From positions 62,001 through 126,000 of the forward strand of contig CAVPXB010000004.1 of assembly GCA_963709525.1 (NCBI GenBank): DNA of 64,000 bases, given 5' to 3'. Source of the DNA: CAIWHR01 sp963709525. Lineage in GTDB: Bacteria; Pseudomonadota; Gammaproteobacteria; Burkholderiales; Casimicrobiaceae. Made by a program: the position numbers and the translations under genes. Under the pieces are notes generated by a model. It was given only the letters and a program-made list of their open reading frames with translations, was not told the origin of the DNA and searched no databases. Shown piece after piece: positions 16,337 through 25,579 of this stretch (positions within the stretch are counted from its first letter, which is position 1; every line of letters begins with the position of its first letter).

Positions 16337-17412
16337 AGACCCTCGACGTCGCACTGGGCGCGCGCAGCTATCCGATCCACATCGGTGCCGGGCTGCTGGG
16401 CCGCGCCGGCGCGCTGCTCGCCCCCCGCCTTGCCAGCCGCCGCGTGATCATCGTGACCAACCCGGTGGTGGCGGGGCTTTGGCTGCCAACGCTGCGCGAA
16501 GGCTTGACCACCGCCGGCATCGAATCGCAGTTGCTGGAGATCCCCGACGGCGAAACGCACAAGAACTGGGAAATGCTGCACGACGTCGTGTCGCGATTGC
16601 TGGAAATGCGGGCCGAGCGCTCGACCACCGTGCTGGCGCTCGGCGGCGGCGTCGTGGGAGACCTGGCCGGTTTCGCGGCGGCGATCTGCCAGCGCGGCAT
16701 GCCGTTCGTACAGATACCTACCACGCTGCTGGCGCAGGTCGATTCCTCGGTCGGCGGCAAGACCGGCGTCAACCACGCCGCGGGCAAGAACATGATCGGC
16801 GCGTTCCATCAGCCCGAGGCCGTGCTGATCGATATCGACTGTCTCGGAACCTTGCCGCGCCGCGAGTTGTCGGCGGGGCTGGCCGAGGTGATCAAGTGCG
16901 GCGCCATTCGCAGTGCCGGATTCTTCGCGTGGCTGGAAGAGAATCTCGAGCGGCTGCTGGCGCGCGAACCGGCGGCGCTGGAATACGCGATCGGTGAAAG
17001 TTGCCGGATCAAGGCCGAGATCGTCGCCGCGGACGAGCGCGAGACCGCGGAGCGGGCGCTGCTCAACTTCGGACACACCTTCGGCCACGCGATCGAGGCA
17101 GCGCTGGGCTACGGCGCCTGGTTGCACGGCGAGGCGGTCGGCGCCGGAATGGTGATCGCCGCGGAGGTTTCCCGCCTCCGGGGCACGCTGCCTGCCTCCG
17201 ACGCGCAACGCCTGCGCCGTCTCATCGAGCGCGCAGGCCTGCCAGTGGCGCCGCCGCCGATGCCCTTCGACCGCTGGATGGAATTGATGGCGCGCGACAA
17301 GAAGGTCGAGGCGGGCGCGGTCCGCTTCGTGCTGCTCGACGGCCTGGGGCAGGCGGTGGTCGCGGCGGACGTTTCGACCAAGGATCTTGGCGCGGCATTG
17401 CGCTGCGCCTGA
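16333..17412 (+). CDS. aroB: 3-dehydroquinate synthase
   Basis: Converts DAHP to 3-dehydroquinate, second step of the shikimate pathway, NAD- and metal-dependent. 359 residues from ATG 16333, which overlaps the aroK stop. NAD-binding LGGGVVGDLAGFAA is at about 98-111; the conserved QIPTTLLAQVDSSVGGKTGVN block is at about 122-142. Zinc ligands are in AEVIKCG (Glu about 186), NFGHTFGHAIE and WLHGEAVGAGM (His residues). Followed by a palindrome and a bidirectional terminator. Confidence 0.97.
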   Translation: MKTLDVALGARSYPIHIGAGLLGRAGALLAPRLASRRVIIVTNPVVAGLWLPTLREGLTTAGIESQLLEIPDGETHKNWEMLHDVVSRLLEMRAERSTTVLALGGGVVGDLAGFAAAICQRGMPFVQIPTTLLAQVDSSVGGKTGVNHAAGKNMIGAFHQPEAVLIDIDCLGTLPRRELSAGLAEVIKCGAIRSAGFFAWLEENLERLLAREPAALEYAIGESCRIKAEIVAADERETAERALLNFGHTFGHAIEAALGYGAWLHGEAVGAGMVIAAEVSRLRGTLPASDAQRLRRLIERAGLPVAPPPMPFDRWMELMARDKKVEAGAVRFVLLDGLGQAVVAADVSTKDLGAALRCA

Positions 17413-17422
17413 GCGGTCATAA

Positions 17423-17470
17423 GGGGTCAGATACGTAATAACTCGCGCGAGCTATTACGTATCTGACCCC
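17423..17470. repeat. 48-base near-perfect palindrome, REP-like
   Basis: Arms GGGGTCAGATACGTAATA (17423-17440) and its exact complement TATTACGTATCTGACCCC (17453-17470) flank a centre whose middle CTCGCGCGAG is itself palindromic; only one position pair breaks full symmetry. The GGGGTCAGA...TCTGACCCC ends are typical of extragenic palindromes scattered in betaproteobacterial genomes. It lies 10 bases after the aroB stop and just before a terminator. Confidence 0.7.
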
Positions 17471-17477
17471 GAAAAGG

Positions 17478-17497
17478 ACGGCGCCCGCGGGCGCCGT
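17478..17497. terminator. bidirectional rho-independent terminator-like hairpin
   Basis: ACGGCGCCC at 17478-17486 pairs with GGGCGCCGT at 17489-17497 (9 bp, G+C-rich). On the + strand it is followed by TCTCTTTC; on the - strand by CCTTTTC. It separates convergent aroB (+) and the lipoprotein gene (-) and would serve both, though neither U-tract is strong. Confidence 0.6.
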
Positions 17498-17565
17498 TCT
17501 CTTTCGCTGCGGCCTGGAATCAGTTGCAGGTGATGCGCCACTGCGCTAACGGGGTGAGTGTCGGT

Positions 17566-19018
17566 TTAAGCTTTGCAGTTGATGATCGCGCTCACCGTCT
17601 TCTGCGGCAGACTCGAATCGATCACCACGACGGTCGTGGATCCGACGTAGGGCGCAAGCAGGCCCTTGTACGGCTGCACTGTGAAGACGTCGCCGGGGGA
17701 CCGGACGGTTTGCGGGTTGATGACGTTCGGGGCGACGCTGCTGCTGGTCGAGCTGACACTGTAGGGAGCGGTCCCGCCGACGATTACGAACGGGAACGTC
17801 TTGCTTTCAGTACAGCCCGTGAAAGGGGCATTGTTCGGTGGCACGCTCGAGACGACGTTGTAGGGCGGCGTTCCACCGACAAGCGATGAAGCGGAAGGAC
17901 CTGCTGGTGCAGGACGACGAAGCTAGCCGACGCTGTTCGGCGTGACCGAGAGATCCGGCGCCGGAATCGTCGGGCTGCGGTCTCGTCCGGAAATTTTCCA
18001 GCAACGCCGTCGTCTGTTTGCCGGCAGCGTCGGCGATGGTGAAGGTCAGCGGATCGACGCAGGAACCGTTGGTCACCGCGCCAAAGAATGCCCGCCGCTC
18101 GCGTTGACGACCGGATTGATGATTCCGATCGCGTACGGGAAGGTCGACGAGATCCGATAGGGCGGATTTCCGCCATAGATGAAATAGTCGACCTGGAATC
18201 CGGCGCTGCACTCGTCCTTGAAGTAGGCTGGTTGATCGTCGCCTTGGCCGGGATGACGGTGATCGCCGCCGTCGTCGTGTTGTTGACGACGGTGAAATTG
18301 CCGGTGATTGCTGGCCGCCGCCAAGGTCGGTTGCGCGGATCTGCGCCGGTTGCGTGGTGGAGTCGACTGCGGACTGTATGCCGACCCGGGCGACGCCATT
18401 GACGTCGGTCACCACGGTGAGCGTTTGCGCGAGCGGGGCGGCCGGATTGGTCGTCTGGAGAGCGAACGGACCATAGACGACGTCGAACCTGATCTGCCGC
18501 CCGGGTTGTGGCGCACCCGCCACGCCCTTGGCCGTGACCGCCGCGGTGCCGGTGGCGCCGGAGCACAGGTTCGACGATCCGCAATCGGAGGCGCTGGCCA
18601 GCACGGTGAGTCCGCTGAACAGCGGTGCCGGCCGGACGACGATGGTCACCGGAACCGACTGGGTTCCGGAGTCCTTGACGGTGACCGCAAGCGTCACGTC
18701 GGCTTCGACGTTGTTCGCGAGGAGCACCACCTGCGATCCGGTCACGTTCGCGGCCACGGGCATCACGGCCGGATTGCTCGAGAACGCAGAATAGGGTGGC
18801 GTTCCGCCCGCAATCGTCAACGTCGCGGGGTTGCCGGGATAGGCGGTCGCCGAAGGTGGCAGCACGGTGAGCTTCGTCGGGACCGCGGGGCCGGGCGCGT
18901 ACGGGTTGTTGGGCGCTCCGCTGCCGCCTCCGCAGCCGCCCAAGGCAAGCAATGCCCCTACGGCAAAAACACCGGCGAGGGTGCGTGACCACGCGGCGAC
19001 CAGGCGGTTGTTGATCAT
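17566..19018 (-). pseudogene. surface lipoprotein with repeated GG-x-P-Y Ig-like modules, multiply frameshifted
   Basis: The ATG at 19018 opens a lipoprotein signal (MINNRLVAAWSRTLAG ... LLALGGC). The protein then shows beta-rich segments with recurring GGTPPY-type motifs: IAGGTPPYSAF in the first frame, IYGGNPPYRIS, LVGGTPPYNVV and IVGGTAPYSVS in other frames. Intact segments are found successively in at least four frame blocks (about 19018-18330; ITGNFTVVNN ... AKATINQP; YFKDECSAGFQVDYF ... NASGG; FFGAVTNGSC ... LLENF; then the C-terminal block to the stop at 17566). At least four single-base indels, plus an in-frame TAG near 17924, break it. Undisrupted length would be about 480 residues. 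No known enzyme domain is visible; the modules resemble bacterial Ig-like repeats. It could be a decayed gene or a badly called region. Confidence 0.65.
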
Positions 19019-19392
19019 GTCGGGAATCCTTATGATGTTGTCCTAAATTTGCTTTCCTGCCGATGCTGTTTTGGATGTTACAACAAGCATCTAGCCACTT
19101 TTGTTCAGATTAAAGCCTAAGCAGCCCAGCGGCGCAAGTGCTTTGCCGCGTCGAAAGCGACCGCCCGGCGGGAATTGTTGCGCGTGTGGCGCGAGCGAAG
19201 AACATTCCGGTCTTGTGTCTCGGCGTTGCCTTGCCGCATCGCAACATCGCGGCTAGTATAAAAAGGTTTCGCCCACGAATGGCGAAATACCCGTCAAGCC
19301 GGTGTTTTGACGAGACTGACGGTCGATCAACCTACCATCAACCTACCCGCGCGAGGTTCAACGTGGCAGCAGGATCCGAAGGTCTCCCGTTC
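19019..19392 (+). promoter_or_regulatory. spacer with gltB promoter and leader hairpin
   Basis: 374 bases between the divergent lipoprotein and gltB. For gltB, TTGCCG (19231-19236) and TAGTAT (19254-19259) are 17 bases apart, a plausible sigma-70 promoter. Just downstream, TTTCGCC (19267-19273) and GGCGAAA (19281-19287) form a 7-bp hairpin in the predicted leader. The frame of gltB is open upstream to 19138 without homology to the family. Nearer the lipoprotein ATG, AAGGAT on the minus strand is its likely ribosome site. No other gene is seen. Confidence 0.45.
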
Positions 19393-22300
19393 ATGCCTCC
19401 GGCGCGCCAGGGGCTCTACGACCCGGCGAACGAACACGATGCATGCGGTCTTGGTTTCATCGCGCACATCAAGGGCCAGAAAAGCCACGCGATCGTCAAT
19501 CAGGCGCTCTCGATCCTCGTGAACCTGACGCATCGTGGCGCCACCGGGGCCGACCCGCTGCAGGGCGACGGCGCGGGCATTCTCATCCAGCTGCCCGATG
19601 CCTTCCTGCGTCGCGTCTGCGGCCGCCAAGGCCTCACGCTGCCCGCGATCGGCCAGTACGGCGTCGGCATGGTGTTCCTGCCCAAGGAGCCGGCGTCGCG
19701 GATGGCCTGCGAGCAGGAGATCGAACGCGCGGTGGTCGGCGAAGGCCAGATCCTGCTCGGCTGGCGCGACGTGCCCACCGACAACAGCGGCCTGTCGGAG
19801 CGGACCAAGGAGGTCGAGCCGATCATCCGCCAGGTGTTCATCGCCCGCGGCGCGAACGACATGGACCAGGATGCGCTGGAGCGCAAGCTCTACATCATCC
19901 GCAAGCGCAGCGGCCACGCGATCCAGGCGTTGAAGCTGCGCCACGGCAAGGAGTTCTACGTGCCGTCGATGTCGTCGCGCACGCTCGTCTACAAGGGGAT
20001 GCTGCTCGCGCATCAGGTCGGCGAGTATTTCCTCGACCTGCGCGACGAGTCGATGGTGTCGGCGCTGGCGATGGTGCACCAGCGCTTCTCGACCAACACC
20101 TTTCCGACCTGGGATCTCGCGCATCCGTTCCGGCTCATCTGCCACAACGGCGAGATCAACACGCTGCGCGGCAACGTCAACTGGATCCGCGCCCGCCAGC
20201 ACGGCATCGCCAGCACGGTGCTGGGCGACGATCTCGACAAGATCTGGCCCTTGATCTACGACGGCCAGTCGGACTCGGCGTCGTTCGACAACGCGATAGA
20301 GCTGCTGCTGATGGGCGGCTACCCGCTCGCCCACGCGATGATGCTGATGATCCCCGAAGCCTGGGCCGGCAATCCGCTGATGGACGAGGACCGGCGCGCA
20401 TTCTACGAGTACCACGCTGCCCTGATGGAGCCCTGGGACGGGCCGGCGGCTATGGCGTTCACCGATGGCCGCCAGATCGGCGCCACGCTCGATCGCAACG
20501 GCTTGCGCCCGGCGCGCTTCATCGTGACCGACGACGACTACATCGTGATGGCGTCCGAGGTCGGGGTGCTCGACATTCCGGAGCGCAGGATCGTCAAGAA
20601 GTGGCGGCTCCAACCCGGCAAGATGCTGCTGGTCGACATGGAGCAAGGCCGCATCATCGACGATGCTGAGCTGAAGCGGACCTTGGCCACGGCCAAGCCC
20701 TATCGCGCGTGGATCGAACGCTCGCGCGTGGCGCTTGACTCGCTTCCCGACCCGGCGCCGCCGCAGGTTTCCGGGGTGCCGCTGCTCGACCGCCAGCAGG
20801 CCTTCGGTTACACGCAGGAGGACCTCAAGGTCATCCTCGCGCCGATGGTGCAAACGGGCGAGGAGCCCACCGGGTCGATGGGCAACGACGCCGCCTTGCC
20901 GGTGTTGTCATCGCGCCCTCGCGTGCTGTACGGCTACTTCAAGCAGTTGTTTGCCCAGGTGACCAACCCGCCGATCGACCCGATCCGCGAGGAGCTGGTG
21001 ATGTCGCTCGTCACCTTCATCGGGCCGCGCCCCAACCTGCTCGCCGTCGACCTGCCCGCGAGCGGTGCGCCGCCGATGCGCCTCGAGGCGCAGCAGCCGG
21101 TGCTCAACTGCGATGCGATGGAAAAAATCCGTCACATCGCGCTCTTCACCGGCGGCGCGTTCAAATCCTACGAGCTCGACATCTGCTATCCGGCGGCCTG
21201 GGGCGGCGACGGCATGGAGGCGGCGATTGCATCGCTGTGCGCCGAGGCCGAGGACGCGATCCATCTCGGCTACAACATCCTCATCCTCTCCGACCGCAGG
21301 GTTTCCGCCACGCTGCTGCCGGTCCCCGCGCTGCTGGCGACGGCCGCGGTACACCAGCACCTGGTGCGCAAGGGCCTGCGCACGAGCACGGGACTCGTCG
21401 TCGAAACCGGCTCGGCGCGCGAAGTCCACCATTTCGCGCTGCTCGCGGGTTACGGCGCCGAGGCGGTCCATCCGTACCTCGCGCTGGAGACGATCGCGAC
21501 GCTGTCGAACACGGTCCCCGAGGCCACCGCCTACGAGACCGAGAAGCGCTTCATCAAGGCGATCAGCAAGGGGCTCTACAAGGTGATGTCCAAGATGGGC
21601 ATCTCCACCTACCAGTCGTATTGCGGCGCGCAGATCTTCGAGGCGGTCGGATTGCAGCGCGAGTTTGTCGGCAAGTATTTCACCGGCACCGCGAGCAACG
21701 TCGAGGGCATCGGACTGTTCGAGGTCGCCGAGGAGGCGGCGCGGCTGCACGGGCTCGCGTTCGGCGACAGTCCGCTGCTGCACGACGCGCTCGACCCGGG
21801 CGGCGAATATCAGTACCGGACCCGCGGCGAAGAGCACCTGTGGACGCCGGACTCGATTGCCAAGCTGCAGCACGCGACGCGGACGAAGAGTTACTCGACG
21901 TACAAGGAATATGCAGCGCTGATCAACGACCAGACGCAGCGGATGATGACGCTGCGCGGACTCTTCGCGTTCCGCGAGGTGGCGGATCCCGTGCCGCTGT
22001 CCGAAGTCGAACCGGCCACCGATATCGTCAGGCGCTTCGCGACCGGCGCGATGAGCCTGGGGTCGATTTCGACGGAAGCGCACTCGACGCTGGCGCTGGC
22101 GATGAACCGCATCGGCGGCAAGTCGAACACCGGTGAAGGCGGCGAAGATGCGCGGCGGTACCTTCCGGTCGGCAAGGGCGAGACCCTGAAGGATCGCATC
22201 GACGGCGTCGTCGCCGACATTCCGCTGCTGGAAGGCGATTCGCTGCGCTCGAAGATCAAGCAGGTCGCGTCGGGACGCTTCGGTGTCACCGCCGAATATC

Positions 22301-24078
22301 TCGCGTCGGCTGACCAGATCCAGATCAAGATGGCGCAGGGTGCGAAGCCGGGCGAGGGCGGGCAGCTGCCCGGCCACAAGGTCTCCGAGTACATCGCCAG
22401 GCTGCGCTTTTCGGTGCCCGGCGTGGGTCTCATCTCGCCGCCGCCGCATCACGACATCTATTCGATCGAGGACCTCGCGCAGCTCATCCACGACCTCAAG
22501 AATGCGAACCCTGCCGCGTCGATCTCGGTGAAGCTCGTCTCGGAAGTCGGTGTCGGCACGGTCGCCGCCGGCGTGGCCAAGGCCAAGGCGGACCACGTGA
22601 CGATTGCCGGCCACGATGGCGGCACCGGCGCGTCGCCGCAGTCGTCGATCAAGCACGCGGGTACGCCGTGGGAGCTGGGGCTTGCCGAAACGCAGCAGAC
22701 GCTGGTGCTCAACCGGCTGCGTGGGCGCATCGCCGTTCAGGTCGACGGCCAGATGAAGACCGGGCGCGACGTCGTCATCGGCGCGCTGCTCGGCGCCGAT
22801 GAGTTCGGCTTCGCGACTGCGCCGCTGGTGGTCGAGGGTTGCATCATGATGCGCAAGTGTCATCTCAACACCTGTCCGGTGGGGATCGCCACGCAGGATC
22901 CGCAACTGCGCCGCAAGTTTTCGGGCCAGCCCGAGCACGTCGTCAATTTCTTCTTCTTCGTCGCCGAGGAGGTGCGCGAGCTGATGGCGAAGCTCGGGAT
23001 GCGCAAGTTCGACCAGTTGATCGGCCGCGCGGACCTGCTCGACATGCGTCGCGGCATCACCCACTGGAAGGCCAAGGGGCTCGACTTCTCGCGCATCTTT
23101 CACCAGCCCGACATGCCGCCCGAGGTCGCGCGCCGCGTCTGCGAGGTGCAGGACCATGGGCTCTCCGCTGCGCTGGACCACAAGCTGATCGCCGGGGCCG
23201 CGCCCGCGCTGGAAAAAAAGCAGCCGGTGCGGCTCACGAGCAGGATCCGCAATGCCAACCGCTCGGTCGGCGCGATGCTGTCGTCGGTGATCGCCAAGCG
23301 CTACGGACACGAGGGCTTGCCCGAGGACACGATTCACGTGGCCTTCGACGGCATCGCCGGGCAGAGCTTCGGCGCCTTTCTCGCCCGCGGCGTGACTTTC
23401 GAATTGCAGGGGGGCACCAACGACTATGTCGGGAAGAGCCTGTCGGGCGGTCGCGTCATCGTCTATCCCGATCCCGCCTGTCCGGCAAAGCCCGAGGACA
23501 ACATCGTCGTCGGCAATACGGTGATGTACGGGGCGATTGCGGGCGAAGCGTACTTCCGGGGCGTGGCGGGCGAACGCTTCTGCGTGCGCAATTCGGGTGC
23601 GTCGGCGGTCGTCGAGGGAACCGGCGACCACGGTTGCGAATACATGACGGGTGGAACGGTCGTCGTGCTCGGCAGGACCGAGCGGAACTTCGCCGCCGGC
23701 ATGAGCGGCGGCATCGCCTACGTCTACGACGAGCACGGCCGGTTTGCGCAGTTGTGCAACACCTCGATGGTGACGCTCGAGCCGGTGCTGGCGGAAGCCG
23801 ATCAGGCCAGGGTCGAACGCGACCTCGCGGCAGCGGGCAAGGGCCGCTTGACGCACGTCGGGCGCCTGGACGAGCCGCTGCTGCGCGAAATGATCGAGCG
23901 CCATCTGCGCTTCACCGGCAGCACCCGCGCGCTCGCGATTCTCGACGACTGGGAGCGCGCGCGCGGCAAATTCGTCAAGGTGTTTCCGAACGAATACAAG
24001 CGTGCGCTGGGTGAGATGCATGCCAGGCAGGCCGCGGCAAAGCCGGCCGCGTCGTCCAGGCAGAAAGAGGCTGCGTGA
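19393..24078 (+). CDS. gltB: glutamate synthase (NADPH) large subunit
   Basis: Ammonia-assimilating GOGAT large subunit: hydrolyses glutamine and transfers ammonia to 2-oxoglutarate. 1561 residues from ATG 19393. Domains: class II (Ntn) glutamine amidotransferase with nucleophile Cys18 (HDACGLGF) released by propeptide cleavage; central domain; FMN-binding synthase TIM barrel (GRFGVTAEYLASADQIQIKM, GHDGGTGASPQSSIKHAG); the [3Fe-4S] ligands C-x5-C-x4-C in CIMMRKCHLNTCPVG; and the C-terminal beta-helix GXGXG domain (VIVYPDP ... GNTVMYGAIAGEAYFRG). The start could instead be GTG 19363 or ATG 19279 in frame; 19393 best fits the family. Its stop overlaps the gltD start (TGATG). Confidence 0.97.
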   Translation: MPPARQGLYDPANEHDACGLGFIAHIKGQKSHAIVNQALSILVNLTHRGATGADPLQGDGAGILIQLPDAFLRRVCGRQGLTLPAIGQYGVGMVFLPKEPASRMACEQEIERAVVGEGQILLGWRDVPTDNSGLSERTKEVEPIIRQVFIARGANDMDQDALERKLYIIRKRSGHAIQALKLRHGKEFYVPSMSSRTLVYKGMLLAHQVGEYFLDLRDESMVSALAMVHQRFSTNTFPTWDLAHPFRLICHNGEINTLRGNVNWIRARQHGIASTVLGDDLDKIWPLIYDGQSDSASFDNAIELLLMGGYPLAHAMMLMIPEAWAGNPLMDEDRRAFYEYHAALMEPWDGPAAMAFTDGRQIGATLDRNGLRPARFIVTDDDYIVMASEVGVLDIPERRIVKKWRLQPGKMLLVDMEQGRIIDDAELKRTLATAKPYRAWIERSRVALDSLPDPAPPQVSGVPLLDRQQAFGYTQEDLKVILAPMVQTGEEPTGSMGNDAALPVLSSRPRVLYGYFKQLFAQVTNPPIDPIREELVMSLVTFIGPRPNLLAVDLPASGAPPMRLEAQQPVLNCDAMEKIRHIALFTGGAFKSYELDICYPAAWGGDGMEAAIASLCAEAEDAIHLGYNILILSDRRVSATLLPVPALLATAAVHQHLVRKGLRTSTGLVVETGSAREVHHFALLAGYGAEAVHPYLALETIATLSNTVPEATAYETEKRFIKAISKGLYKVMSKMGISTYQSYCGAQIFEAVGLQREFVGKYFTGTASNVEGIGLFEVAEEAARLHGLAFGDSPLLHDALDPGGEYQYRTRGEEHLWTPDSIAKLQHATRTKSYSTYKEYAALINDQTQRMMTLRGLFAFREVADPVPLSEVEPATDIVRRFATGAMSLGSISTEAHSTLALAMNRIGGKSNTGEGGEDARRYLPVGKGETLKDRIDGVVADIPLLEGDSLRSKIKQVASGRFGVTAEYLASADQIQIKMAQGAKPGEGGQLPGHKVSEYIARLRFSVPGVGLISPPPHHDIYSIEDLAQLIHDLKNANPAASISVKLVSEVGVGTVAAGVAKAKADHVTIAGHDGGTGASPQSSIKHAGTPWELGLAETQQTLVLNRLRGRIAVQVDGQMKTGRDVVIGALLGADEFGFATAPLVVEGCIMMRKCHLNTCPVGIATQDPQLRRKFSGQPEHVVNFFFFVAEEVRELMAKLGMRKFDQLIGRADLLDMRRGITHWKAKGLDFSRIFHQPDMPPEVARRVCEVQDHGLSAALDHKLIAGAAPALEKKQPVRLTSRIRNANRSVGAMLSSVIAKRYGHEGLPEDTIHVAFDGIAGQSFGAFLARGVTFELQGGTNDYVGKSLSGGRVIVYPDPACPAKPEDNIVVGNTVMYGAIAGEAYFRGVAGERFCVRNSGASAVVEGTGDHGCEYMTGGTVVVLGRTERNFAAGMSGGIAYVYDEHGRFAQLCNTSMVTLEPVLAEADQARVERDLAAAGKGRLTHVGRLDEPLLREMIERHLRFTGSTRALAILDDWERARGKFVKVFPNEYKRALGEMHARQAAAKPAASSRQKEAA

Positions 24079-25514
24079 TGGGCAAGATCACCGGTTTCAT
24101 GGAACTGCAGCGGCTTGCCGAAGGCGCGCTGCCGACCACCGAAAGGGTCAGGAATTACCGCGAGTTCGTGCTCGCGCTGAAGGACGAGGAGGCGAGCCAC
24201 CAGGGCGCGCGCTGCATGGATTGCGGCATCCCGTTCTGCCAGACCGGGTGCCCCATCAACAATGTCATTCCCGACTGGAACGACCTCGTCTACCGGCACC
24301 AGTGGCAGGCCGCGTTGGCCGTGCTGCACTCGACCAACAATTTCCCCGAGTTCACCGGGCGCGTCTGCCCGGCCCCCTGCGAGGCCGCGTGCACGCTCAA
24401 CATCAATAACGACGCGGTCGGCATCAAGTCGATCGAGCACTTCATCATCGACAAGGGTTGGGAAGAGGGCTGGGTCGTGCCGCAGCCGCCGGCGAAAAAA
24501 ACGGGGCGGCGCGTCGCCGTCGTCGGATCCGGTCCCGCGGGGCTGGCGTGTGCGCAGCAGCTGGCGCGCGCCGGGCACGATGTCGTCGTGTTCGAGAAGT
24601 CGGATCGCATCGGCGGGCTGTTGCGCTACGGCATTCCCGACTTCAAGCTGGAAAAGCACCTGATCGACCGCCGAATGGCGCAGATGTCGGTCGAGGGCGT
24701 CGAGTTCCGCCCGAATGTCCACATCGGCACGGACTACCCGGCCAGGCAGCTCGTCGCCGAATACGACGCCGTGGTGATCGCCGGCGGCGCCGAAGCGTCG
24801 CGCGACCTGCCGGTGCCGGGGCGGGAATTGGCGGGGGTCCATTTCGCGATGGAGTTCCTGCCGCAGCAGAACAAGGTGGTTGCCGGCGACGTGGTGGCGG
24901 GACAGATCACCGCCACCGGCAAGCACGTGGTCGTCATCGGAGGGGGGGACACCGGATCGGACTGCGTCGGCACGTCCAACCGGCAGGGCGCGAAATCGGT
25001 CACCCAATTCGAACTGCTGCCGCAGCCGCCCGAGCGCGAGAACAAGGAACTGGTGTGGCCGTATTGGCCGGTGAAGCTGCGCACCTCGTCATCGCACGAG
25101 GAAGGCTGCCGGCGCGACTGGGCGGTGGCCACCAAGCGCTTCGAAGGCAAGGGCGGCAAGGTCGAGAAGCTCGTCGCGGTGCGCGTCGATTGGCAAAAGG
25201 CAGCCGACGGCCCGATGAAGATGATCGAAGTGCCGGGGTCCGAGTTCGAATTGAAGGCCGACCTCGTGCTGCTGGCGATGGGTTTCGTCGGTCCCGTGCA
25301 GAAGGGGTTGCTCGAAGGGCTCGGCGTCAGGCGCGACACGCGCCAAAATGTGGAGGCGAACACCGACGATTACCGGACGACCGTCGACAAGGTTTTCGCC
25401 GCGGGCGACATGCGCCGTGGCCAATCGCTCGTGGTTTGGGCGATCCGCGAGGGGCGCCAGTGCGCGCGCGCGGTCGACCTGTTCCTGACGGGAGCCTCCG
25501 AGCTTCCCCGCTGA
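24078..25514 (+). CDS. gltD: glutamate synthase (NADPH) small subunit
   Basis: Electron-supplying subunit of GOGAT: oxidises NADPH through FAD and two [4Fe-4S] clusters to the large subunit. 478 residues. The N-terminal Cys sets are CMDCGIPFCQTGCP (about 40-53) and CPAPCEAAC (about 100-108). FAD-binding GSGPAGLACAQQL follows near 150 and NADPH-binding IGGGDTGSDCVGT near 290; the C-terminal AAGDMRRGQSLVVWAI closes the FAD site. ATG overlaps the gltB stop. A strong terminator follows. Confidence 0.97.
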   Translation: MGKITGFMELQRLAEGALPTTERVRNYREFVLALKDEEASHQGARCMDCGIPFCQTGCPINNVIPDWNDLVYRHQWQAALAVLHSTNNFPEFTGRVCPAPCEAACTLNINNDAVGIKSIEHFIIDKGWEEGWVVPQPPAKKTGRRVAVVGSGPAGLACAQQLARAGHDVVVFEKSDRIGGLLRYGIPDFKLEKHLIDRRMAQMSVEGVEFRPNVHIGTDYPARQLVAEYDAVVIAGGAEASRDLPVPGRELAGVHFAMEFLPQQNKVVAGDVVAGQITATGKHVVVIGGGDTGSDCVGTSNRQGAKSVTQFELLPQPPERENKELVWPYWPVKLRTSSSHEEGCRRDWAVATKRFEGKGGKVEKLVAVRVDWQKAADGPMKMIEVPGSEFELKADLVLLAMGFVGPVQKGLLEGLGVRRDTRQNVEANTDDYRTTVDKVFAAGDMRRGQSLVVWAIREGRQCARAVDLFLTGASELPR

Positions 25515-25537
25515 TCCGGATTGCCTTCTGTTGCGAT

Positions 25538-25567
25538 CCGCGGCGAGCGATTCGCCGCGGTTTTTTT
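25538..25567 (+). terminator. rho-independent terminator after gltD
   Basis: CCGCGGCGA (25538-25546) pairs perfectly with TCGCCGCGG (25552-25560) across a 5-base loop, followed directly by seven T (25561-25567). A textbook intrinsic terminator ending the gltBD transcript; hemE starts 13 bases later, so hemE must be read from a separate promoter, inside gltD, or by read-through. Confidence 0.9.
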
Positions 25568-25579
25568 CCAGGGCCCACG

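Noticed and set aside
17524..17889. A 121-codon + frame over the lipoprotein 3' end
   Set aside because: It is antisense to the GG-x-P-Y modules and begins within the convergent terminator region.
19138..19392. N-terminal extension of gltB from 19138
   Set aside because: It covers the predicted promoter and leader hairpin and does not resemble GOGAT; the mature enzyme begins at Cys18 counted from 19393.
20908..24021. 1037-codon frame antisense to gltB, and similar long antisense frames at 43505-46705, 46831-49077 and 7735-10404
   Set aside because: They mirror the codon structure of confirmed genes in a GC-rich genome (Arg/Ala/Gly-rich, no domains, no ribosome sites).
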